Part shown: one piece after another, positions 18,134 to 27,624 of the stretch
Layout of the letters: each line of letters starts with the position of its first letter
How positions within the stretch are numbered: position 1 is the stretch's first letter
From: Bacteroides sp.
Lineage (GTDB): Bacteria > Bacteroidota > Bacteroidia > Bacteroidales > Bacteroidaceae
Length of the DNA stretch: 64,000 bases
NCBI GenBank assembly: GCA_021202275.1
Contig: JAJQDI010000021.1
Location: 1-64,000 of the forward strand
Direction: 5' to 3'
Made by a program: the position numbers and the translations under genes
Notes under the pieces: model-generated
Databases searched by the model: none
The model's input: only the letters and a program-made list of their open reading frames with translations
What the model was told of the DNA's origin: nothing

Positions 18134-20035
18134 TTACTTCACTTCTTCAAAATCCGCATCCTGTACATCCTCTGCCTGATCCTGTGCACCACTTGCCTGG
18201 CCCGCATTCATATCGGGTCCTGGCTGAGCCCCTCCGCTCTGCGCGTACATCTCTGCACTTGCTGCCTGGAAGGCTGTGTTCAACTCTGCCATAGAACTAT
18301 CGATAGCGGCAACATCCTGAGAAGCATGTGCATCTTTGAGTTTCTGCAAAGCTCCTTCAATCGGTGCTTTCTTATCAGCCGGTAATTTGTCTCCCAGTTC
18401 TTCCAGTTGCTTTTCGGTCTGGAAGATCATACTATCTGCCTGATTCAACTTATCGATCTTCTCACGTTCCTTACGGTCATTTTCGGCATTGGCTTCCGCT
18501 TCGGCTTTCATACGATCGATCTCTTCTTTGCTCAATCCGGAAGAAGCCTCGATGCGGATAGCCTGCTCTTTACCGGTGGCCTTATCTTTTGCGGAAACTT
18601 TCAGAATACCATTGGCATCAATGTCGAAAGTTACTTCGATCTGAGGTACACCACGACGCGCGGGAGCAATTCCTGTCAGGTTGAACTGACCGATGGATTT
18701 GTTCTGTGAAGCCATAGGACGTTCACCCTGGAGTACATGAATGGTTACTTCCGTCTGGTTATCAGCTGCCGTTGAGAAGGTTTCACTCTTCTTGGCAGGA
18801 ATGGTCGTGTTGGCATCTATCAATTTAGTCATGACTCCTCCCAGAGTTTCAATACCCATAGAAAGCGGAGTCACATCCAACAACACTACACCCTTGATCT
18901 CATCTGTGAGTACAGCCCCCTGTACCGCCGCTCCGATCGCTACCACTTCATCCGGATTCACACCTTTTGAAGGTGCCTTGCCGAAATAGTCTTCTACCAG
19001 CTTCTGCACAGCAGGAATACGGGTTGATCCTCCTACGAGCAATACTTCATCTATATCCGAATTAGACAGTCCGGCATCACTCATCGCTTTCTTACAAGGC
19101 TCCAGACAGGCCTGGATCAGATTATGAGCCAAAGATTCGAATTTCGCACGGGTCAGGGTCTTCACCAGGTGTTTAGGCACACCGTCTACCGGCATGATGT
19201 AAGGCAGATTGATCTCTGTAGTAGTAGAAGAAGAAAGTTCGATCTTCGCTTTTTCAGCCGCCTCTTTCAGACGTTGCAGAGACATAGGGTCTTTGGTAAG
19301 ATCCGCGCCTTCATCGTTTTTGAACTCCTGTACCAGCCAGTCGATGATCACCTGGTCAAAATCATCTCCTCCCAGATGAGTATCTCCATTGGTAGAAAGC
19401 ACCTCAAATACCCCACCACCAAATTCAAGGATAGAAATATCAAATGTACCACCACCTAAGTCAAAGACTGCGATCTTCATCTCTTTATGAGACTTATCAA
19501 GCCCATAGGCAAGAGCCGCGGCTGTAGGCTCATTTACAATACGCTGTACATTCAGTCCGGCAATCTGACCGGCTTCTTTCGTTGCCTGACGTTGTGAATC
19601 CGAGAAGTAGGCAGGCACGGTGATCACAGCGTCTGTTACTTCCTGACCCAGGTAATCTTCGGCAGTCTTCTTCATTTTCTGAAGGATCATAGCTGAAATT
19701 TCCTGAGGAGTATACAAACGTCCGTCAATATCTACACGGGGAGTATTGTTGTCGCCTTTTACCACTTTATAAGGCACACGCTTTACTTCTTCCTGCACCT
19801 GATCCCAGGTTTCCCCCATAAAACGTTTGATAGAAAAGATGGTACGCTTCGGATTGGTGATAGCCTGGCGTTTAGCCGGATCACCGACTTTACGTTCTCC
19901 ACCATCTACAAAAGCAACTACCGAAGGAGTGGTACGTTTTCCTTCACTGTTCGCAATAACAACAGGTTCGTTTCCTTCAAACACGGCAACACATGAGTTT
20001 GTGGTACCTAAGTCAATTCCGATTATTTTTCCCAT
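18134..20035 (-). CDS. dnaK: Chaperone DnaK (Hsp70)
   Basis: This ATP-dependent cytoplasmic chaperone has 633 residues. The nucleotide-binding domain starts [13 protein letters not shown], with the phosphate-2 loop [15 protein letters not shown] and [12 protein letters not shown]. The substrate-binding domain opens after the linker ([18 protein letters not shown]) and is followed by a helical lid and a Gly/Gln-rich tail ending DADFEEVK. It is not next to grpE or dnaJ; the neighbours are a DMP19-like gene and a polysaccharide antiterminator. No CIRCE element was seen, so HrcA control is unlikely at this promoter. The promoter is at 20148-20177 and the terminator at 18057-18094. Confidence 0.97.
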   Translation of the reverse strand: MGKIIGIDLGTTNSCVAVFEGNEPVVIANSEGKRTTPSVVAFVDGGERKVGDPAKRQAITNPKRTIFSIKRFMGETWDQVQEEVKRVPYKVVKGDNNTPRVDIDGRLYTPQEISAMILQKMKKTAEDYLGQEVTDAVITVPAYFSDSQRQATKEAGQIAGLNVQRIVNEPTAAALAYGLDKSHKEMKIAVFDLGGGTFDISILEFGGGVFEVLSTNGDTHLGGDDFDQVIIDWLVQEFKNDEGADLTKDPMSLQRLKEAAEKAKIELSSSTTTEINLPYIMPVDGVPKHLVKTLTRAKFESLAHNLIQACLEPCKKAMSDAGLSNSDIDEVLLVGGSTRIPAVQKLVEDYFGKAPSKGVNPDEVVAIGAAVQGAVLTDEIKGVVLLDVTPLSMGIETLGGVMTKLIDANTTIPAKKSETFSTAADNQTEVTIHVLQGERPMASQNKSIGQFNLTGIAPARRGVPQIEVTFDIDANGILKVSAKDKATGKEQAIRIEASSGLSKEEIDRMKAEAEANAENDRKEREKIDKLNQADSMIFQTEKQLEELGDKLPADKKAPIEGALQKLKDAHASQDVAAIDSSMAELNTAFQAASAEMYAQSGGAQPGPDMNAGQASGAQDQAEDVQDADFEEVK

Positions 20036-20147
20036 GATTTTTATTTTTATTTCAAATTATATATTCAACAATAAAAGTCCGTTCTTTCTTTTCCTATCTT
20101 CTTAGATCTTCAAACATGTTATATGTTCAGGTTTTCCGAAAAGAAGA

Positions 20148-20177
20148 CAAACCTAAAAAAACAAACCTTATGCCAAA
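20148..20177 (-). promoter_or_regulatory. dnaK promoter
   Basis: TTTG at 20174-20177, an 18-nt spacer and TAGGTTTG at 20148-20155 on the minus strand. The leader is about 105 nt. The rest of 20036-20460 shows no gene; a weak frame at 20285-20506 is not convincing. Confidence 0.5.
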
Positions 20178-20460
20178 TGTAAAACGGGAAATGAAGTGTC
20201 AGGTTTACTGTCAGAACGGCAGAAAACAAAAAAATGTCATTATTTATACTTTATTATAAACCTGAGGTTCATTTCTGGCTTATTCTACTTATAAATTATG
20301 GCAGATGAAGTGGCGGTTGGGATTTTTACCGAGATACTGTACATTCTATGTAGTTCATACAGCAATCGGCGAAACTTAATAAAAGGAACAAAATCCAAAC
20401 CGCCATAAAAAACAGATAAGAGTTGCATAGAACACTCCCAGACAGAAATAGCTTCTATAT

Positions 20461-20976
20461 TTAATATTTTACTACAAAAGTACCTAATCCACAGCAAGGA
20501 ACACAAATGACACCGGGCTGGTCTGCAGAGATATAACCTTTGAGACCTTTCATCTTTCCATCAGCAAGAGTTACGATCTCTCCATTAGGTTCGTCTAAAC
20601 AAAACTCAAAACTGCATTGTACCAAAGGAACCAGTTCTGAGAAAAAGAATTTCAGATTATCTACCTCCCACACAGAACAACAAACTTTTTCCGGTGAAGA
20701 CATCATACATAGATTCAGCTGTTCTGACAATTCGCGCAATCGACCCGGTAGGGTACGTATGAAAATAACTCGCGGTATGACAACCTTCTTTGTATGTTTG
20801 ATCTTCTTTTCCCAACATATCCTGACATCGACCAACGGAAGAAAACAATCTATCCCCAGTTCATTTAACCGTTTATTTACAGGAATCTCCCGATAAGGCT
20901 TTGTAAGAAGTATATACCAGTTGGGGGATTCCATCTCCGATGAATTTTCAGTATTCATTCTGTTACTTTTTTGCAT
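20461..20976 (-). CDS. UpxY-family transcription antiterminator
   Basis: This NusG-like protein of about 171 residues binds RNA polymerase and lets it read through long polysaccharide operons. The NGN domain shows WYILLTKPYREIPVNKRLNELGIDCFLPL (about 21-49) and VIPRVIFIRT; a KOW-like segment (GKMKGLKGYISADQPGVICVP) ends the protein. In Bacteroides capsule loci UpxY is the first gene after the promoter. Here it is last, overlapping the 3' end of the SLBB exporter gene by 14 bp, and no glycosyltransferases follow. Alternative starts exist at 20958 and later Met codons. It may act in trans on another locus, or be left over from a decayed one. Confidence 0.82.
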   Translation of the reverse strand: MQKSNRMNTENSSEMESPNWYILLTKPYREIPVNKRLNELGIDCFLPLVDVRICWEKKIKHTKKVVIPRVIFIRTLPGRLRELSEQLNLCMMSSPEKVCCSVWEVDNLKFFFSELVPLVQCSFEFCLDEPNGEIVTLADGKMKGLKGYISADQPGVICVPCCGLGTFVVKY

Positions 20977-23382
20977 CCTGAGAAAGCCTCACCGTAGTTG
21001 CCATCAGAGCAGTGAGAGTAGTGAGAGAACTTGTCATACGCAGGAATTCAAGAGTATCCATTCTTCTTTTAGGCTCTTTACTCGGAATAATGATCTCACA
21101 ACCAGGCTCTATGGTTTTATGAGAACTCCATTTGAATTTAGATACATTCCCATTCAGATAGATCACATATGCTTTCTTCTTCTTGGCCAGATGGCCATAT
21201 CCACCTGCCTGATCTACATAATGGCGCAGATTTGCACCTTTTTCATACAAAACAGTGTTGGGATACATTACAGCACCATTTACCTTTACTGTATTTATAT
21301 ATTCAGGAATCGTCAGAACATCTCCCTGCCGCAATACCATATCATATTCAGAGCCCGGATTCTCTAAGACTTTCTCCAGATCGATCCCCACCATATAACA
21401 TTCTCCCCGGTCCAGATCTGCAAAAGAAATGGAATCTTTTCCTGCTCCCCGGTCTGTCAGACGGATAGCATCTCTCTTTTGTTTTCTCTCTTCCTCATTC
21501 ATGTAACGCATCAGTCTGGCTCCTCTGACATACGCGTCCCGGGTGAGGCCACCAGCCCGAAATACCAGATCACTCAACCGTTCATTTTTTTTAATAAGCG
21601 CGTAAGTACCATCAAAAACCACTTCGCCACGTATAGCGACATTTGACTGTTTATAATATTGAGGACTACGCCTTACATATATCATATCAAAAGGCTCTAA
21701 GTAAAACTGATTATAGTCTCCCCGTAATTCACCATCTTCCAGTTCCAGGGAATACATGATCGTCAGCTCACTGGGAGCATCCATGCTTCTGGGATCTTTT
21801 ATACGCCGGGCCACATCAATCTTCGCATAACTGGCAGCTTCCAAAAGTCCACCGGCCTTCACGATAATATCTTCTATAGTCGTATTTTCCGTAAAGGAAT
21901 AATTCCCGGGACGGGCAATCTGACCATATATAGAAACAACTCCGTCTTCCTGGATCTCATGGATACTGTAGATACGCAACACATCGTTATTAGCCAAAGC
22001 CAGATTATCAGACTCACCCGCCATGACCTTATTCAGGTCTACAGAGATCAATTCGATAGAAAGATCTTCCTTCTCCCTGAACAGATGCGCACGATTCATA
22101 AAAACATCTCCCTGCAATCCATCGGCTTGCTCGATCAGATCCTTTATGGTGCGGGTCTCTTCATTTATCTGATACAGTCCTTTTCGGTAAACAGCACCTC
22201 TGATCTCTGCTTTATTCTCAAAACGATTTAAGATAGCCCCCACTGTAAAAGCATCTCCATCGAACACACGAAACAAGTCAAAATCTTGTTTTTCAATAGT
22301 ATATATCTGCTTCTCACGTCCAAATTTCCGAAACAGCCTGATATTATCCGTATAAGAATCTCCCGCGAAACCACCGGCATATTTTATCAGATCACTCAAA
22401 GTCTCCTCTTTTTTCATCTCATAGAACATAGGTTTTTTACCTTACCGGAAATATCGACCAGACATTCGTAAGGAGGAACCCATATAATATCTCCCTCCAT
22501 CAGGCGAATATCATCACTCGTTTTACCTGCTATAATATATTCATAGACATCCAGATCCGCGATCTTGCGGGAACCTCTCATTACCTGTACATTTCGTAAA
22601 CTTCCGATCTGGCTCACTCCTCCGGCATAATACAAAGCATGAAAAACAGACGAGAAAGCAGATAATGTATAGGTGCCGGGAACGGCAACCTCTCCCATTA
22701 CATTCACCTGTATAGAACGTGAATCTCCCAGAGACAGCTTGATCTCAGATTCCTGCTCTGCAATACCAGCATGTGTTTTGCTGAATACATTCTTTACATA
22801 CTCATTAGCTTCTGCAATAGTCATCCCATTCAGGTAGACCGGTCCGAGCTGATCTACCATAATATTACCTTCCGGTGATATGACTTCACGTATGCTTTTT
22901 TGGGAGACACCCCATATATCAATAATCACTTCATCGCCAGGCCCAAGCACATAGTTCAGTGGAGTAGCAATATTCACATCAGGTTCGAAGGAAAGGTTGC
23001 GTGAAGAAAAGATGTTCCTTCCATAAACCATTTTTGCTGCCCGGGCAGCACTTCCTGCGGTAGTAGGGTCTGCTATTTCAACACCGATCTCATCCAACGT
23101 ACCAGCCGTAACCCGGGCTTCCGCACGGTTCCGACTTTGTCCGTAAACCTGTTTGGGAGTGCCCTGATTAGATTCCAGCCGATTTTTAATCCGATCAATC
23201 TGTGAACTGGTTACTCCTCGCCTCGCAAGTTCATAGGTCATCTGCATTTCGGTTTTACCACTTTCACGGGCACGAATAATATACTGAACAACCTGTTCGT
23301 CCGACATCTTCTGAGCCGATAGATAGGATGTAAATAAGAAAAGAGAAACAACCAAAGAGAATATTCTGTACATAGATTCCAA
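20963..23382 (-). pseudogene. SLBB-domain polysaccharide export protein, frameshifted at 22433-22438
   Basis: An outer-membrane Wza-like export protein of about 805 residues when restored. The 5' part (23382-22414) has a signal peptide, then a poly_export domain (NYVLGPGDEVIIDIWG; PEGNIMVDQLGPVYL) and the first SLBB domains (VNVMGEVAVPGTY). The 3' part (22429-20963) continues with repeated SLBB units (IYGQIARPGNYSF, IRGEVVFDGTYAL, VNGAVMYPNTVLY) and one C-terminal hydrophobic stretch. The join is VDISGKVK then MFYEMKK: six A are present on the coding strand where seven would keep the frame (KKPMFYEM). As given it makes two pieces; one base restores it, so assembly error or a switch are both possible. 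Confidence 0.85.
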
Positions 23383-23658
23383 ACCTTAACAAAAATAGAG
23401 TCAGGACGTCTTATCATGCTTCAATAAAGTCTGGAATATGTGGATTGATAAAAAAAGAATCAATCCCCTCTCGATAAATAATATTTAATCAGATAAAAAG
23501 CATACAAATCACTGCTGTCCTATAAGAAAAACCAGACAGTCTGATGATATACTTTTATACCTCCAGTGCTTTATTTTGTGTGATAGAAGAACATTCGCCC
23601 AACTATAATATAGTTTCCAAAAATCGTTTAAATACTCAATAACCAGCAGTAAATAAAT

Positions 23659-23778
23659 TTAATACCGATACGAAGAACTGTTTTGTTTTTTATATTTCCT
23701 AAAATCATACAACAGCCATCCTATTATAGACAGTAGTCCTAACACTACAGTCCCAATGATACATAGTAACAATGTCAT
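23659..23778 (-). CDS. Small single-span membrane protein (39 aa), hypothetical
   Basis: The minus strand from the ATG at 23776-23778 encodes 39 residues: a hydrophobic helix (MTLLLCIIGTVVLGLLSIIG, residues 1-20), then a basic/polar tail with RKYKKQN and a Tyr-rich end. The N-in/hydrophobic-then-basic pattern is that of a real small membrane protein, but no family is recognised. A TATATTTG occurs near 23850 on the same strand. It lies about 280 bp upstream of the polysaccharide exporter. The surrounding 23383-24430 is AT-rich and otherwise shows no gene. Confidence 0.4.
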   Translation of the reverse strand: MTLLLCIIGTVVLGLLSIIGWLLYDFRKYKKQNSSSYRY

Positions 23779-24435
23779 AGAGTTTGCTTATTATAAATGT
23801 GATCTTTACATGCCCAGAGCTCAGACTCATTATGAGATCAAGTGCAAAGGAGTGACAAATATATAAATATAAAACAGAATAAATTTGACCTAATCTATTA
23901 AATATCATTAAATAGGGTTTTGCGTTTTACGGACACCGATAGTAACCTGACAAAATCTATCACATAATATTTCACAATAAACACAAGATTAAATATTGAT
24001 AATTAACACATTACAAATCATTTAAGATATCAATATTTCCTGAAATATTCAGCTTATTCTTTTTTTTGTATAAATTTGTATAAAAAAGATGTATAGAATC
24101 AAAAACTCGTAGATATGATTTTATATGTAGCAATTTAAATCCTCAGCTATCCATCCAATCAGAAAAGAAAAAAGGTATCCATAAATTCAATCTTGTATAG
24201 TAATAAAATAACTCTTTCAGAAAATCCAGATACATTCCTAATTATCCATACACTATATTTCCGATCAATACTTTTGAAAAATGATGTATCAGCAGATGAT
24301 CTCCCGATCTTACCTTAGTTCCATACAACCTGGATGATTACTTGCCACTCATATTCTCTCTTCTGAAAATGGTATATTTCACCTGTAATTCTACATACAA
24401 AAAGAAGTAAATCGTTTATTGATGAAATTAAAATG

Positions 24436-24443
24436 TATTTTTG
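24436..24443 (+). promoter_or_regulatory. -7 box of the ABC binding-protein gene
   Basis: TATTTTTG with a TTG about 14 nt upstream (short spacing). Its position inside the longest frame argues that translation starts at 24457 or 24463, giving a very short leader. Confidence 0.4.
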
Positions 24444-24456
24444 CATAGAAAATACA

Positions 24457-25617
24457 ATGCCTATGTTTTTACATTATTCCCGATCAACTCTACTTATAGT
24501 AATAAGTCTTATTTGTTTTGTATCCTGCAAAAACAATTCTGCAGGTCAGAAAAGTTCAATTTCCGGCGAAGGAATCTTAGAGGAAGTTAAATATGCCAAC
24601 GGATTTTCTATAGTCTATCATCCATCATATACCCAGGTAACCGTATATAATCCCTGGAAAAAAGGAGAAATATATAAAACGTATTATCTGGTCAAAGGAG
24701 AGAGCCAGGAAGTGCCGCAGGATGGAATACGCATCCGGATACCTATAGAAAGTATGATAGCAAATTCCTCTACTTATCTTGGATTTCTGGATTTATTGAA
24801 GGAGACTGAAAAAATTACAGGGATATGCAACTCCGATTATATATATAACAGAAACGTATTGACAAATATCGACAAAGGCTTTACTAAGGATGTTGGAGAT
24901 TCATATAATCTGGATATAGAACAAATCATCCTGTTGAATCCGGATATTGTCATGACTTCAGCATACGAAGGAATAGATGAGAACAGTAGACGGATGAAAC
25001 AAATAGGCATACCGGTAGTATATAATATTGAATGGCAGGAAGCGGATCTGTTGGGGCGGGCGGAATGGATCAAATTTATCGGTGCTTTTTTTGATAAGTC
25101 TGCTTTATCTGACAGCATTTTCTCAGATATAGAAAAAAGATATATGGAGGTGAAAAATAACATGATAGATGTCGAAACTTGCCCTACCATCTTATCAGGG
25201 CAGGACTACAGAGGAACATGGTCTATGCCGGCAGGCAGAAGTTATAGTGCTCAACTGTTCCGTGAAGCGAAAGGATGCTACTATTATGATAATGACTCCA
25301 CACATGAGGGAAGTATTCCCAACACCATTGAAGAAGCATTGATCCATTTCAGTGACGCAGACATATGGATAGGCGTGCAGGCTCATTCACTGAAAGAATT
25401 AGCAAGTTTAAATTCAAAATATACTCTGTTCAAAGCATTCCAGAATAAGAATGTATTCAGTTACAACAACAGAGTTACCTCAAAAGGGGGAAATGACTAT
25501 TGGGAAACCGGAATCGCGCGTCCTGATCTTCTTTTATGTGATATGATAAAAATACTTCATCCGGAAGCACTCCCGGCATATGAACTCACTTTCACCAAAC
25601 AATTAACTACCGATTAA
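24457..25617 (+). CDS. Iron/cobalamin-type ABC transporter substrate-binding lipoprotein
   Basis: A periplasmic binding protein of the Peripla_BP_2 family (BtuF/FepB/FhuD type). It has a signal ending ICFVSC (acylated Cys), two lobes joined by a long helix, and family blocks VVGDSYNLDIEQIILLNPDIVM (about 150-170) and IPVVYNIEW (about 190). It should capture a chelated metal or corrinoid and hand it to the permease encoded 28 bp downstream. No cobalamin riboswitch was recognised upstream. I chose the ATG at 24457 (MPMFLHYS) because the -7 box overlaps the longer frame that begins at 24433; 24463 is equally possible. Confidence 0.85.
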   Translation: MPMFLHYSRSTLLIVISLICFVSCKNNSAGQKSSISGEGILEEVKYANGFSIVYHPSYTQVTVYNPWKKGEIYKTYYLVKGESQEVPQDGIRIRIPIESMIANSSTYLGFLDLLKETEKITGICNSDYIYNRNVLTNIDKGFTKDVGDSYNLDIEQIILLNPDIVMTSAYEGIDENSRRMKQIGIPVVYNIEWQEADLLGRAEWIKFIGAFFDKSALSDSIFSDIEKRYMEVKNNMIDVETCPTILSGQDYRGTWSMPAGRSYSAQLFREAKGCYYYDNDSTHEGSIPNTIEEALIHFSDADIWIGVQAHSLKELASLNSKYTLFKAFQNKNVFSYNNRVTSKGGNDYWETGIARPDLLLCDMIKILHPEALPAYELTFTKQLTTD

Positions 25618-25645
25618 AGGGGTAACCGACTCAAAAATCAACCGG

Positions 25646-26638
25646 ATGAAAAAGAAACTTCTTTTCCTTCTCTTACTTACCTTCCTGTTATTTCTGTTGG
25701 ATCTGCTGTTCGGAAGTGTCATACTTCCTGTGGAAGATGTATGGAAAGTGCTTACAGGAAGTCATCCCAACCCCATTTATAAGGAAATTATTTTGAATTA
25801 TCGTTTACCCAAAGCTCTGACTGCCATATTGGCGGGAGCAGCACTCTCCGTTTCCGGAGTGCTGATGCAAACCTTATTTCAGAATCCTCTGGCTGGTCCA
25901 GATGTATTAGGAATTACTTCAGGTGCAAGTCTGGGGGTAGCTCTCTTAACGCTGACAACAGGAATACTTCCTTTGTGGATGACTTCAGGCTGGGGACAGA
26001 TCTTTGCAGCCAGTTCAGGAGCAGTTACGGTTATGTTATTCATTCTTTTCGCTTCTATAAAAATCCGTAATACGGTATCCTTACTGATCATCGGGATCAT
26101 GTTCGGCAGTTTTGCCGGAGCATTGGTCAGTATTTTACAGAGTATCAGTCATCCGGATACACTCAAATTGTTTATTACGTGGACTTTCGGAAGCCTTTCC
26201 TCAGTCGGATGGGATCAGTTAAGTTCTATGGGAATAGTCATTTTCATCGGCATAGTTCTCGCATTCAGTTTGCAAAAAGGAATGAACGCGTTGTTATTAG
26301 GAAGGAACTATGCCGGAGGGCTGGGCATATCCGTAAAACAACTGCAAATACTTCTTATCATATGTACTTCTTTACTTGCAGGTACCTCCACGGCTTTTAC
26401 CGGACCCATTGCTTTTATCGGGATCACCATGCCCCATCTGGCACGCAATTTTTTTCAGACCTCTGATCATAAGATCGTACTCACAGCTTCCATATTATGC
26501 GGTTCTTCCGTGCTGCTTGCCTGTGATATACTGTCACAACTTCCCGGAGCAAAAGGGACACTGCCGATCAACGCGGTAACTGCTCTTTTCGGGGCTCCCC
26601 TGATTGTATGGATCATAACCAGGAACCGACAACCCTAG
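25646..26638 (+). CDS. FecCD-family ABC transporter permease
   Basis: The inner-membrane permease of an iron-siderophore/haem/B12 importer has 330 residues and about ten helices. Hallmarks are LPKALTAILAGAALSVSGVLMQ (residues 53-74), NPLAGPDVLGITSGASLG and the cytoplasmic coupling region GPIAFIGITMPHLARN (about 252-267). It is 28 bp after the binding-protein gene. Normally an ATPase (FecE/BtuD type) follows, but here a strong terminator at 26668-26703 closes the operon. The ATPase must be encoded elsewhere, or be borrowed from a paralogous system. Confidence 0.92.
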   Translation: MKKKLLFLLLLTFLLFLLDLLFGSVILPVEDVWKVLTGSHPNPIYKEIILNYRLPKALTAILAGAALSVSGVLMQTLFQNPLAGPDVLGITSGASLGVALLTLTTGILPLWMTSGWGQIFAASSGAVTVMLFILFASIKIRNTVSLLIIGIMFGSFAGALVSILQSISHPDTLKLFITWTFGSLSSVGWDQLSSMGIVIFIGIVLAFSLQKGMNALLLGRNYAGGLGISVKQLQILLIICTSLLAGTSTAFTGPIAFIGITMPHLARNFFQTSDHKIVLTASILCGSSVLLACDILSQLPGAKGTLPINAVTALFGAPLIVWIITRNRQP

Positions 26639-26667
26639 TTACTTCCACGAATGAATATCCTTATAAA

Positions 26668-26703
26668 CAAATACCCCCGGCTAAAAATATCCGGGGGTAT
26701 TTG
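26668..26703. terminator. Bidirectional terminator between permease and META gene
   Basis: A perfect 13-bp stem with arms 26668-26680 and 26691-26703 (CAAATACCCCCGG) lies between two convergent genes. Confidence 0.85.
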
Positions 26704-26719
26704 TTTGATTAATCCTATG

Positions 26720-27505
26720 TTATTTTTCCAATAAAAGCACTAAGTTCCCTTGTCCATCATACAATCCGATCCCCTCGGAAAGTTTATCATACATCCGGAC
26801 ATTTTCCAGAGCTTTCAATATCTTCGATTCCAATTCCAGTTCAGGACATGCCATCATTGTAGTGGCTGCCGCGGGAAAAGCAATAGAACGAGGTTCACTT
26901 GAATTATAAGTAAAAGACCCGTTTATTGTATTACAACCCGCATTTCCATGGATCTTTTTCTGGTCCGTATCAAATTCAAGAAAAGGTTTGGTTCCCATAG
27001 AAGAATTGACAGTAGTTCCATTCACCTGGGTGATACGCCATTTTCCATTCAACTCGTTCAGTCCACTGTTCATTTCTCTTTTTTTGAGAACCACAATGGT
27101 ACGTCCGGAGGCATTCACCAACTCCAGATCGTTGTTCAGACGCTTTTTATATCCGGTCACCTGACTTAACGTATTCAGCACGTTCTGTTCGGTTGTCATA
27201 TCCGGACACGCCATTCTGGTAGAAACCAACCGACTCAGATCAATGGTACCAGGTTTGGCAGTTACGTCAAACGATCCACTCATCCGGTTACATCCGGAAT
27301 ATCCGTATACCTGCCCTGTAGAGGTATTAAAACCAATATTAGGGACCTCCGCTCCTGTGGTCGGTACCAACGCGGCACCATTCAGTTCCACGATGTTCCA
27401 ATCACCCTCAAGATAAGATAAAGCTGATATATTTTTCACTGACCAACACGATGAAATACTCATAACAAATCCAATGAGCAAAACCGGGATAAAGACTTTC
27501 TTCAT
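26720..27505 (-). CDS. Double META-domain (HslJ-like) lipoprotein
   Basis: This exported lipoprotein of 261 residues has the signal MKKVFIPVLLIGFVMSISSC. Two META domains follow in tandem (about 36-140 and 148-258). Each carries the family pattern W-x-(I/V)-xx-(V/L)-N-G and G-x-x-G-C-N-x-x-x-G, seen as YGYSGCNRMSGSF and HGNAGCNTINGSF, and each ends with TxMACP. HslJ of E. coli is linked to heat and novobiocin resistance; the mechanism is unknown. It is monocistronic, with a TATCTTTG box at 27536-27543. Confidence 0.85.
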   Translation of the reverse strand: MKKVFIPVLLIGFVMSISSCWSVKNISALSYLEGDWNIVELNGAALVPTTGAEVPNIGFNTSTGQVYGYSGCNRMSGSFDVTAKPGTIDLSRLVSTRMACPDMTTEQNVLNTLSQVTGYKKRLNNDLELVNASGRTIVVLKKREMNSGLNELNGKWRITQVNGTTVNSSMGTKPFLEFDTDQKKIHGNAGCNTINGSFTYNSSEPRSIAFPAAATTMMACPELELESKILKALENVRMYDKLSEGIGLYDGQGNLVLLLEK

Positions 27506-27535
27506 TTTTTTTATTGTTTAAGTTAAAATCCAAGG

Positions 27536-27543
27536 CAAAGATA
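27536..27543 (-). promoter_or_regulatory. -7 box of the META gene
   Basis: TATCTTTG on the minus strand, 31 nt before the ATG; no clear -33 TTG. Confidence 0.45.
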
Positions 27544-27624
27544 ATAAAATTACAACATATAATTTATATTTTTGTTTTACAATACGTGAAGTAAAGTTTC
27601 CAAAAATTAATAAATACATTCCCG

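Noticed and set aside
20285-20506. 73-aa minus-strand frame after the UpxY gene
   Set aside because: It starts inside UpxY, has no recognisable motif or promoter, and its composition is unlike a protein; a chance frame.
24300-24360. Possible cobalamin riboswitch before the ABC binding protein (a CCACT-like word)
   Set aside because: The B12 box and the remaining conserved elements are absent; a single five-base word is not evidence.
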